Origin: Gammaproteobacteria bacterium
GTDB lineage: Bacteria; Pseudomonadota; Gammaproteobacteria; Eutrophobiales; Eutrophobiaceae
Reading direction: 5' to 3'
DNA length: 7,841 bases
NCBI GenBank assembly: GCA_014239225.1
Contig: JAAZZI010000033.1
Location: 1 to 7,841 of the forward strand
Every line of letters begins with the position of its first letter. The first letter of the stretch is position 1. Positions 1 to 5,683 of this stretch are shown piece after piece. The notes below the pieces were generated by a model. It saw only the letters and a program-made list of their open reading frames with translations. It ran no database searches and had not been told where the DNA came from. A program made the position numbers and the translations under genes.

Positions 1-63
1 AATCTCGGCGATTCCTGACTCCTCAAGTAACTCAATTAATTTTTTAACCTTTCTAATATCCAT
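1..63 (-). CDS. accB: Biotin carboxyl carrier protein of acetyl-CoA carboxylase, N-terminal fragment
   Basis: Only the first 21 codons are present; the gene runs off the left edge. They read MDIRKVKKLIELLEESGIAE then I, which matches the conserved start of bacterial AccB. AccB carries the biotin on which AccC places carboxylate, for malonyl-CoA synthesis in the cytoplasm; the biotin-bearing C-terminal domain lies outside the window. The ATG is 12 bases beyond the aroQ stop, in the same frame and after tandem stops (TAA TGA). There is no clear Shine-Dalgarno sequence, only A-rich sequence, so translation is probably coupled to aroQ. accC is expected next beyond the edge, by analogy with the usual gammaproteobacterial order; that is inference. 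The identification rests on a short but distinctive N-terminus. Confidence 0.88.
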   Translation of the reverse strand, partial: MDIRKVKKLIELLEESGIAEI

Positions 64-75
64 AATATTTTTTCA

Positions 76-513
76 TTATTTTTTTAGGTATCGTTCAGCG
101 CCCATTAAGGCAAGCTCATATCCATAATCACCAAGACCGCTCACAACAGCAACGGCAATGTCAGATAAATATGAAGACTTTCTAAATTCCTCACGGGAAA
201 ATACATTCGATAAATGTACTTCAATAAAGGGAATTTGTGTGCCCAGCATCGCATCACGTAGTGCTATGCTGGTGTGGGTAAATGCGCCGGGGTTAATTAG
301 TATAAAATCCACCCCTGTTTTTTTTGCCTCATGTATTTTATCTACTAGTTCATGCTCGGCATTGCTTTGAAAACTTGAGAGTGTATTGCCTTGCGCTGTC
401 GCCAAATTCAGTATTCTGGCATCTATCTCGGCTAGCGTCGCTGTTCCATAAACCTCCGGCTCTCGCTCGCCCAAAAGGTTTAGATTTGGCCCATTTAGCA
501 CGAGAAACTTCAA
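76..513 (-). CDS. aroQ: Type II 3-dehydroquinate dehydratase
   Basis: This enzyme dehydrates 3-dehydroquinate to 3-dehydroshikimate, the third step of the shikimate pathway, as a cytoplasmic dodecamer. The 145-residue length is normal for type II enzymes. Visible family motifs are NGPNLNLLGEREPEVYG at residues 7-23, with the catalytic Arg17 and Tyr22, then NPGAFTHTS at 74-82 and EVHLSN at 98-103 with catalytic His100; Arg111 is the usual substrate-contacting arginine. The start is TTG: it sits six bases after AGGGG (520-524) and no ATG precedes the conserved first strand. It is followed after 12 bases by accB, a well-known pairing, and lies 117 bases downstream of the thioredoxin gene on the same strand. 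All active-site residues are present, so it should be functional. Confidence 0.96.
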   Translation of the reverse strand: MKFLVLNGPNLNLLGEREPEVYGTATLAEIDARILNLATAQGNTLSSFQSNAEHELVDKIHEAKKTGVDFILINPGAFTHTSIALRDAMLGTQIPFIEVHLSNVFSREEFRKSSYLSDIAVAVVSGLGDYGYELALMGAERYLKK

Positions 514-519
514 GTAAAT

Positions 520-524
520 CCCCT
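520..524 (-). promoter_or_regulatory. Ribosome-binding site that decides the TTG start of aroQ
   Basis: On the minus strand AGGGG lies six bases before TTG at 513-511. No ATG or GTG occurs between it and the conserved N-terminal beta strand KFLVLNGPN. This spacing supports TTG as the true initiation codon. Confidence 0.7.
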
Positions 525-577
525 ATATATAATAACTGATATTATTGTTTTTAATGATTTTAACGACATTTTCCTGA

Positions 578-583
578 ATTTTA
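578..583 (-). promoter_or_regulatory. Candidate extended -10 promoter for aroQ-accB
   Basis: In the 117-base gap between the thioredoxin gene and aroQ the minus strand reads TGCTAAAAT, that is a TGn element followed by TAAAAT (five of six matches to TATAAT). No good -35 hexamer lies 16-18 bases upstream, which extended -10 promoters tolerate. It would start transcription near 571 and give a leader of about 58 bases. I see no hairpin plus T-run terminator in the gap, so read-through from the upstream operon is also possible. Confidence 0.4.
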
Positions 584-630
584 GCAGAAATTTAACGAAA
601 ATACGAACAGGTTATTTTTGCCAATTTTGC

Positions 631-1197
631 TTATAAGAAGTTCTTAATCGCCGTCTCCGCCTCGAGCTTAGATAGCGGCCCACGGCGGGTAAATGCGATT
701 TTACCTTTAGAATTGATGATCACCGTATATGGCATCGCGCCAATATTATTCCCTAATTGTCTGGCAACTTTTATCACTTCATCCCCGCCAACCAATGAGG
801 GGTAATTAACATTATATTCTTCGATAAAATCTCTCACCTCATCTGCCTGCTGTAATGCAATTCCGATAAATTGTAATCCTTGTGTTGCATATTTTTCTTG
901 TAGTTCGACAAAAGCAGGGATTTCTTCACGACAGGGGGCACACCATGTCGCCCAGAAATTAATTGCAATTAACTTACCTTTCCACTCAGATAAATATCGT
1001 CTTTCACCATTTAAATCCAACAAACTAAATTCCGCTACATCCATACCAATAACTTCTTCAGAACTCGGTAGTTTCTTAGTATTGAGTTGTTCTTTAGAAA
1101 CTGCATCATCTTTTGTTAACTGCTGAAAATAATAACCACTAAACCCTGAAAGTATTGCTACAAGGATTGCCACAAATATTATCTGCCATCGTTTCAT
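631..1197 (-). CDS. TlpA/ResA-like membrane-anchored periplasmic thioredoxin
   Basis: A 188-residue thiol-disulfide oxidoreductase. Residues 2-4 are KRW, followed by a hydrophobic segment at about 5-20 that should anchor the protein in the inner membrane with the rest in the periplasm. The thioredoxin-fold domain (about 50-188) has the redox motif WCAPC at 85-89 (Cys86 and Cys89) followed by REE, and the cis-proline at Pro156 in GAMPYTVII. This pattern fits the AhpC/TSA-Redoxin TlpA and ResA group rather than classical thioredoxin or DsbA. Its ATG overlaps the dsbD stop in ATGA, indicating translational coupling; no strong Shine-Dalgarno is visible. The context suggests DsbD keeps it reduced. 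Its client could be cytochrome c maturation or another periplasmic thiol protein; the sequence does not decide. Too generic for a firm gene symbol. Confidence 0.9.
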   Translation of the reverse strand: MKRWQIIFVAILVAILSGFSGYYFQQLTKDDAVSKEQLNTKKLPSSEEVIGMDVAEFSLLDLNGERRYLSEWKGKLIAINFWATWCAPCREEIPAFVELQEKYATQGLQFIGIALQQADEVRDFIEEYNVNYPSLVGGDEVIKVARQLGNNIGAMPYTVIINSKGKIAFTRRGPLSKLEAETAIKNFL

Positions 1198-3026
1198 AGG
1201 GACTTAACTTGTTTAATATGCTCTATAAAATTTTCTGGTTTAAAAAAACCAATAAGGCGATGAGATTTAATCTCTTCTGATTGTTGATTAAAAAAAATAA
1301 TTGCCGGGGGGCCAAATAACCCAAAATGTTTTAACAAAATTTTATCACTATCGTTATTTTTTGTAACATCTGCTTTCAGTAAATTTATATCTTGCAATAT
1401 CTCTTGAACCGATAGTTTAGAAAAAGTATGTGCCTCCATTTGTTTGCACTCGATACACCAGTCGGCATAAAAATCTAACATCACTGACTTGCCCTCAAGC
1501 TTCGATTGCTGTAATTGTTCGTTCAATTCTGAAATGTTCGCTATATAAACAAACGGCAGGGTTTCGGTTGTGAAATTATTCGATAGTATTCTTTTATTAA
1601 ATGGCGCTAATACAGTTCCCCCGCCACTTACCGCAGCATAAATCAAAACGCCGCCGTAGAATATCATCATTAAACCCAGGCCTTTATGTAATCGTCGCCA
1701 ATAATTAATGCCCTTTTCTTGACGGTCTAATGCGCCAAGAAAAATTGCGCTAACGATAAATAAAGCTGCCCAAAGTAATAAAGTAAATGTTTCTGGTAAC
1801 ACGCGTTCTAAAAACCAAATGGCGACACCCAGCATAATGACGCCAAAAACACGTTTGATATTATTCATCCATGCGCCAGCACGTGGTAATAATTCACCTG
1901 AACTAACACCAATAATCAATAGCGGTACACCAAAACCCAAACCCATTGCAAATAAAGCAAGACCGCCGAGCTGTGCATCACCAGTTTGACTAATATAAAG
2001 TAATGCGCCTGCAAGTGGTGGCGCCACACACGGACCAACAATAACGGCAGATAGTAACCCCATCAGCGCAGCACCCGTCAGAGTACCACGACCAGAATTA
2101 CTTTGATTAGCTACGACTTTATTTTGCCAGCTGCTAGGTAATTGCAATTCGTAAAAACCAAACATTGATAATGCAAGTAACACAAAAACCCCGCTGAATA
2201 GACTGATCACCCAAATATTTTGTGATGCAGCTTGAAGATTAAAACTGAAAAGACCGGCAATCACCCCTAATACAGCATAAGTCAGTGCCATGGCCAGAAC
2301 ATAACTTAGTGTCAGCATGATTGCTCTTGTTCTTGTTATACGAACTCCTTCACCAACGATAATACCGGAGAGAATCGGAATCATTGGAAAAACACAGGGC
2401 GTTAATGCCAGTAAAAATCCGAATACAAAAAATGAAAAGATATTGAATAACAAACTATTTTCTTTTAATTTTTTTGTGACTACATCTTGCTCAGATATAA
2501 ATATTTGTTTATCAATCCCTTCATCAACAAGTAATGCCTCAAAAGAATCAGGAATTGAAACTATTAAATTCTTCTCAATTGGCGGATAACAGATCGAATC
2601 TTCCTTGCAACCCTGATAACCAATATCAATATTTAACTCTTTTATGTTTGTATCTTCATATGTAAATGGCACTAACAACTGATTATTATTGTAGTAAACT
2701 TCGACCTCACCAAACGCAAGGTCTTCTTTTAATTTACCTATCGGAAATACATAACTCCCAATTATGATTGATGAATCATTTGCACTGATTGAAAATTTAT
2801 CTTTGTATAGATAATAGCCTGGTTTTATTTGCCAATTTAGTATTAATCTATCATTCGAAATGGCGCTAACGGCTACCTTAAAAGCATCATCCGGATGAAG
2901 TATCTCATCGACAGAAGACGGCGTGGATGAAAAAATAGTATTTAAGGTATCTTCAAAATTAATCGCGTTTACTGAATGTGAAGATAAAAAAATGCAAAAA
3001 ATAAATATTCTTTTAATAAAGTACAT
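1194..3026 (-). CDS. dsbD: Thiol:disulfide interchange protein DsbD
   Basis: An inner-membrane electron relay that takes reducing power from cytoplasmic thioredoxin and passes it to periplasmic thiol proteins. Residues 1-21 form a signal peptide ending SVNA. The periplasmic alpha domain (about 22-190) has GYQGCKEDSICYPP with Cys140 and Cys146. About eight membrane segments follow (roughly 193-468), with the transmembrane redox cysteines Cys211 in TPCVFPMIPILSG and Cys333 in VGPCVAPPLAGAL. The C-terminal periplasmic thioredoxin domain has FYADWCIECKQME with Cys524 and Cys527, and cis-Pro574 in FGPPAI. All six catalytic cysteines are present. At 610 residues it is somewhat longer than the E. 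coli protein. Its ATG is two bases after the cutA stop and its TGA overlaps the next gene, so cutA, dsbD and the thioredoxin gene form a tight operon. The cutA-dsbD pairing is also seen in E. coli. Confidence 0.97.
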   Translation of the reverse strand: MYFIKRIFIFCIFLSSHSVNAINFEDTLNTIFSSTPSSVDEILHPDDAFKVAVSAISNDRLILNWQIKPGYYLYKDKFSISANDSSIIIGSYVFPIGKLKEDLAFGEVEVYYNNNQLLVPFTYEDTNIKELNIDIGYQGCKEDSICYPPIEKNLIVSIPDSFEALLVDEGIDKQIFISEQDVVTKKLKENSLLFNIFSFFVFGFLLALTPCVFPMIPILSGIIVGEGVRITRTRAIMLTLSYVLAMALTYAVLGVIAGLFSFNLQAASQNIWVISLFSGVFVLLALSMFGFYELQLPSSWQNKVVANQSNSGRGTLTGAALMGLLSAVIVGPCVAPPLAGALLYISQTGDAQLGGLALFAMGLGFGVPLLIIGVSSGELLPRAGAWMNNIKRVFGVIMLGVAIWFLERVLPETFTLLLWAALFIVSAIFLGALDRQEKGINYWRRLHKGLGLMMIFYGGVLIYAAVSGGGTVLAPFNKRILSNNFTTETLPFVYIANISELNEQLQQSKLEGKSVMLDFYADWCIECKQMEAHTFSKLSVQEILQDINLLKADVTKNNDSDKILLKHFGLFGPPAIIFFNQQSEEIKSHRLIGFFKPENFIEHIKQVKSL

Positions 3027-3028
3027 TG

Positions 3029-3355
3029 TTATTTAGTGTTCTCGCTAACCCAATTCAAATACTCAGTAAGGCCTCTCTCAATTGGGACTGCTATTATTTC
3101 GGGAAGTTCGTAGGGATGCAGCTCTTTGATTCTTTTTTCTAATATACCGTATAAACTAAGTGTTGTTTTTATAATTAAAATATTTTCAGGAGCATTATCA
3201 ACTTTATCTTTCCATCGAAATACAGACTGTACTTCAGGAATAATATTGATGCAGGCAGCAAGTTTTTCATTAACCAATATCTCTGCGATATCTTTCACTG
3301 ATATAGATGCTGGGAAAGTACTCAAAACTAAAATGAATTTTTCATTATTGGTCAT
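3029..3355 (-). CDS. cutA: CutA-family divalent cation tolerance protein
   Basis: A small (108-residue) cytoplasmic protein of the CutA1 family, which forms stable trimers with a ferredoxin-like fold. Family signatures are LAACINIIP at 32-40 (Cys35), FRWKDKV at 46-52, the HPYELPEIIAVPI block at 80-92, and YLNW at 99-102. The E. coli gene was named from copper-tolerance mutants, but the biochemical role of CutA remains unclear; here only one cysteine is present. The ATG at 3355-3353 has no Shine-Dalgarno. The space where one would lie is next to a 14-base perfect palindrome (3362-3375). It is the first gene of the leftward cutA-dsbD-thioredoxin operon and diverges from fxsA. Confidence 0.94.
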   Translation of the reverse strand: MTNNEKFILVLSTFPASISVKDIAEILVNEKLAACINIIPEVQSVFRWKDKVDNAPENILIIKTTLSLYGILEKRIKELHPYELPEIIAVPIERGLTEYLNWVSENTK

Positions 3356-3361
3356 ATGTTA

Positions 3362-3375
3362 TTTAAAGCTTTAAA
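3362..3375. repeat. 14-base perfect palindrome upstream of cutA
   Basis: TTTAAAGCTTTAAA is a perfect dyad that ends six bases before the cutA ATG. On the minus strand a TATTAT at 3390-3385 lies just upstream of it and could act as a -10, which would place the palindrome in the first bases of the transcript. It could be an operator, or chance in A+T-rich sequence. No good -35 accompanies the TATTAT. Confidence 0.5.
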
Positions 3376-3445
3376 ATTACTTGCATAATAGTATTTTGCC
3401 CATACATTAAACATAATGCCATACTGATAGTTCAAAATGTATATT

Positions 3446-3449
3446 GAGG
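3446..3449 (+). promoter_or_regulatory. Ribosome-binding site that decides the TTG start of fxsA
   Basis: GAGG lies nine bases before TTG at 3459. An in-frame TTG at 3444 overlaps this motif and has no ribosome-binding site of its own, so the later TTG is the better start. Confidence 0.65.
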
Positions 3450-3458
3450 TCATCGCTT

Positions 3459-3893
3459 TTGTTTAGAATTTTACTAATACTTTTTCTCACCGTACCTCTC
3501 GTTGAAATTGTTATATTAATCAAGATTGGCAAAGTCATTGGCGCAGGTTACACAATAGCCTTGGTGATTGGTACTGCCATTCTTGGCGCTGCATTATTGC
3601 GTACTCAGGGAATATCAACACTCGCAAAAGTCCAAAAAAATATTAATCGAGGCCAATTGCCAGCGACTGAATTAATCGAGGGTTTAATACTTCTAATTAG
3701 CGGGGCATTACTATTAACACCTGGATTTTTTACAGATATGTTTGGCTTCCTAGCATTAGTACCAATATTACGTCAACGACTAGCGCAAACATTTTTTGTT
3801 AATTTCATACAAAATCGTATTAACATCAAACAAACAAACACACGTACTGGAAATATTATTGAGGGTGAGCATTGGGATTCTGATTCGAAATAA
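3459..3893 (+). CDS. fxsA: FxsA-family membrane protein
   Basis: A small inner-membrane protein of the FxsA family. The E. coli member was found because overexpression relieves F-plasmid exclusion of phage T7; its normal role is unknown. From the TTG at 3459 the protein has 144 residues. Membrane segments lie at about 4-24 (containing PLVEI, the usual VEI-type motif), 29-47, and a hydrophobic pair at about 73-104 around LLLTPGFFTD (84-93), the family signature. LLRTQG at 46-51 and the hydrophilic tail with IIEGEHW at 133-139 also fit. I prefer this start to the in-frame TTG at 3444 because GAGG at 3446-3449 is correctly placed for it; the longer form would add five residues (MRSSL). It diverges from cutA and is followed after 14 bases by a DUF3579 gene. 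In several gammaproteobacteria fxsA precedes groESL; that is not so here. Confidence 0.9.
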   Translation: MFRILLILFLTVPLVEIVILIKIGKVIGAGYTIALVIGTAILGAALLRTQGISTLAKVQKNINRGQLPATELIEGLILLISGALLLTPGFFTDMFGFLALVPILRQRLAQTFFVNFIQNRINIKQTNTRTGNIIEGEHWDSDSK

Positions 3894-3907
3894 AGCTTAC
3901 AAAAAAT

Positions 3908-4195
3908 ATGCTATACAAAAAAATATTAATCATGGGACAAACCAAAGAAGGAAAAAAGTTTCGTCCAAGTGATTGGGCTGAAAGGCTCTACTATACGGTC
4001 GCTAGTTACGGGAAAAATGGCCGAATAGTCTTCAACCCGCTCGTCAATCTAAATCAAGAGGATAACTCAAAGTGTTTTGTCATTAATGCAATACTTCAGG
4101 ATAAAGACCCTATGATTTATGATTTCCTTGTTGATTTTGCAGTAAGCAATGAACTTGAAATGCGAGATCAAAACCGTAACTTAATACAGCTATAA
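3908..4195 (+). CDS. DUF3579 family protein of unknown function
   Basis: A 95-residue soluble protein. The block GKKFRPSDWAERLYYTVASYG (residues 15-35), dominated by FRPSDWAERL, is the hallmark of the DUF3579 family as I remember it; a later stretch CFVINAILQDKDPMIYDFLVDFA also matches the family layout. There is no signal peptide or membrane segment, and no known catalytic motif. The start at 3908 is preferred over the in-frame ATG at 3932 because the first strand (KKILIMGQT) aligns with the short strand that precedes the glycine-rich turn in relatives. Neither start has a Shine-Dalgarno, so coupling to fxsA, 14 bases upstream, is likely. Its stop is four bases from the stop of the convergent CBS gene. 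Function cannot be inferred. Confidence 0.85.
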   Translation: MLYKKILIMGQTKEGKKFRPSDWAERLYYTVASYGKNGRIVFNPLVNLNQEDNSKCFVINAILQDKDPMIYDFLVDFAVSNELEMRDQNRNLIQL

Positions 4196-4199
4196 CGTA

Positions 4200-4673
4200 T
4201 TATTGATTATCTGCCGGCCAGTCTTTTATATAACGCTTAAGTAATTTATTTTGAAATAATGATTTATCAAGTAATGCATTGATAATATCCCCCAAGGCAA
4301 GCACCCCGACAATCTTATCATTACCCATAACAGGAATATGACGAATATGATGTTCCGTCATTATGGACATAACCTGTTCGAGAGTATCTTCAGGCGCTGC
4401 AGTTACAACTTCTTTGGTCATAACATCACTGACAGTTATATCCTCCCAGTCTTTAGTATGTTCACCAACGATGGTCAGAAAATCACGTTCAGATATGATG
4501 CCTACTAATGTGCCATCTTTATCAGTGACAAGAAGTGAGCCAATCTTTTTGGCAAGCATTTCATCTGCCATTTGTTTCAATGTATTCTCGGGAGAAATAT
4601 TATAAACAACACTGCCCTTGTTATCGAGTATCGTGCTTATTTTTACTTTGTGGTCGTTATCTAACTCTGCCAT
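4200..4673 (-). CDS. Two-CBS-domain protein
   Basis: A stand-alone pair of CBS domains in 157 residues, a cytoplasmic module that usually binds adenine nucleotides and acts as an energy or ligand sensor. The first domain spans about 12-71 with GIISERD at 58-64, and the second about 81-135 with MTEHHIRHIPVM at 105-116 and GVLALGDI at 123-130. Asp64 and Asp129 lie where CBS pairs contact the ribose of a bound nucleotide. A basic tail (LLKRYIKDWPADNQ) follows. No enzyme domain is attached, so the partner is unknown. The ATG at 4673 is the only possible start, since an in-frame TAG lies two codons upstream. No Shine-Dalgarno is present, and TATAAT at 4682-4687 suggests a leaderless or very short-leader mRNA. 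It is convergent with DUF3579 and divergent from the methyltransferase gene. Confidence 0.93.
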   Translation of the reverse strand: MAELDNDHKVKISTILDNKGSVVYNISPENTLKQMADEMLAKKIGSLLVTDKDGTLVGIISERDFLTIVGEHTKDWEDITVSDVMTKEVVTAAPEDTLEQVMSIMTEHHIRHIPVMGNDKIVGVLALGDIINALLDKSLFQNKLLKRYIKDWPADNQ

Positions 4674-4681
4674 AGACTAAG

Positions 4682-4687
4682 ATTATA
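4682..4687 (-). promoter_or_regulatory. Candidate -10 box giving a near-leaderless CBS-protein mRNA
   Basis: A perfect TATAAT on the minus strand ends eight bases before the ATG at 4673. Transcription would begin about at the start codon. The -35 position (ATCATA, 17-base spacer) is a poor match, so the call rests on the -10 and on the missing ribosome-binding site. Confidence 0.4.
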
Positions 4688-4771
4688 GCTTAATAAAAAA
4701 GTAATATGATCATGTTATGCTTGCTTGGTAAAAATTTTAACTAAGCGCTTAAAAAACAACTATTAATTTTA

Positions 4772-4801
4772 CTGACTTAATTTAAAACTATTGGCTATAA
4801 T
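4772..4801 (+). promoter_or_regulatory. Promoter of the methyltransferase gene
   Basis: CTGACT at 4772-4777 (four of six matches to TTGACA), an 18-base spacer and a perfect TATAAT at 4796-4801. Transcription would start near 4808, giving a leader of about 55 bases. The -10 lies inside the inverted repeat GGCTA-TAA-TAGCC, so a repressor site is possible. Confidence 0.55.
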
Positions 4802-4805
4802 AGCC
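4793..4805. repeat. Inverted repeat spanning the -10 box
   Basis: GGCTA (4793-4797) and TAGCC (4801-4805) are perfect complements around TAA. The repeat contains the TATAAT of the methyltransferase promoter and is followed by the GC-rich CGGCCG in an otherwise A+T-rich gap. Confidence 0.5.
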
Positions 4806-4863
4806 GGCCGAATATCTAGTCAATCATAATAAATATTATAATTTATATGCGTGGTAGTAAAAT

Positions 4864-5679
4864 ATGGGTTCAAAGAATAAATCATCAAGTCCCACAATGG
4901 CAGAACTAGCAGACCGTCATATCTGTTACGAGGAAGCTGTTCAATGTGCCGAAGCTGAAATCGATATCATTGATTCGATATTTAAAAAACTTAAAAAACG
5001 TCAGGCAAGCACACTAAGAGAAGACTTCTGTGGCACTGCAAATACATCCTGTGAATGGATAAAACGACGTAATACTAATACGGCAATTTGTGTAGACCTT
5101 GATAAAGATGTTTTAGATTGGGCAAAAAGAAATAAGCTTGAAAAACTAACTGCCGAACAATTATCACGTATAAGCCTTATTAACGAAAATGTACTTAATA
5201 TAGTAAATGATCCTGTTGATATTGTGCTAGCAATGAATTTTAGCTATTGGATATTTAAAGAACGTAAATTAATGATTGAATATTTTAAAAAAATCAGAAA
5301 TACATTGGTCGATGATGGCATATTTTTTTCAGATGCTTATGGGGGCTATGAAGCATTTCAAGAACTGAAAGAAAAAACGAAGAATGATAACTTTACTTAT
5401 ATTTGGGACCAGCATAAATACGATCCGATATCGGGTTCAGCTATCAATCATATCCATTTTAAATTTAAAGACGGCTCTAAAATGAAAAAAGCTTTTACTT
5501 ATGAGTGGCGTGTATGGACGTTACCTGAGATATTAGAAATGCTTGTTGAAGCTGGCTTCAAACCAACTGTTTACTGGGAACAGGCTGATGAAGATGGGGA
5601 AGGTAATGGTGAATTTATACCGCAGACGGAAGGTGAGGCTGATGCAGGCTGGATTGCCTATATCGTCTCACAAAAATAA
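4864..5679 (+). CDS. Class I SAM-dependent methyltransferase, substrate unknown
   Basis: A 271-residue cytoplasmic protein with a Rossmann-type methyltransferase layout. The motif I region reads LREDFCGTANTSCEWIKR at 51-68; acidic residues and DFCGTA stand in place of the usual DxGxGxG loop. The acidic end of the second strand is VDLDKDVLDW at 77-86, and the motif IV position is LAMNFSYWIFKER at 122-134. After the second half of the fold comes WRVWTLPEILEMLVEAGF at 215-232, the typical late helix, and a final strand AGWIAYIV at 261-268. The LREDFCGTA signature recurs in a set of uncharacterised methyltransferases, as far as I recall; no substrate can be named. The ATG at 4864 has a weak GGTAG six bases upstream (4853-4857). 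The gene stands alone with its own promoter, divergent from the CBS gene and convergent with the sixA-like gene four bases away. Confidence 0.85.
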   Translation: MGSKNKSSSPTMAELADRHICYEEAVQCAEAEIDIIDSIFKKLKKRQASTLREDFCGTANTSCEWIKRRNTNTAICVDLDKDVLDWAKRNKLEKLTAEQLSRISLINENVLNIVNDPVDIVLAMNFSYWIFKERKLMIEYFKKIRNTLVDDGIFFSDAYGGYEAFQELKEKTKNDNFTYIWDQHKYDPISGSAINHIHFKFKDGSKMKKAFTYEWRVWTLPEILEMLVEAGFKPTVYWEQADEDGEGNGEFIPQTEGEADAGWIAYIVSQK

Positions 5680-5683
5680 TTTT

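Noticed and set aside
158..539. Plus-strand open frames opposite aroQ
   Set aside because: They are antisense to a gene with all catalytic residues intact and show no recognisable protein features.
514..630. Intrinsic terminator between the thioredoxin gene and aroQ
   Set aside because: The gap has A+T-rich runs and a direct GCAAAA repeat but no GC stem followed by a T-run.
3381..3425. Promoter for fxsA (TTGCAT, TTGCCC, CATAAT and CATACT elements)
   Set aside because: Several partial matches exist but no pair with both good hexamers and proper spacing, so no single promoter can be chosen.
4742..4751. Palindrome TAAGCGCTTA in the CBS-methyltransferase gap
   Set aside because: Short, not placed against either promoter, and expected now and then by chance.
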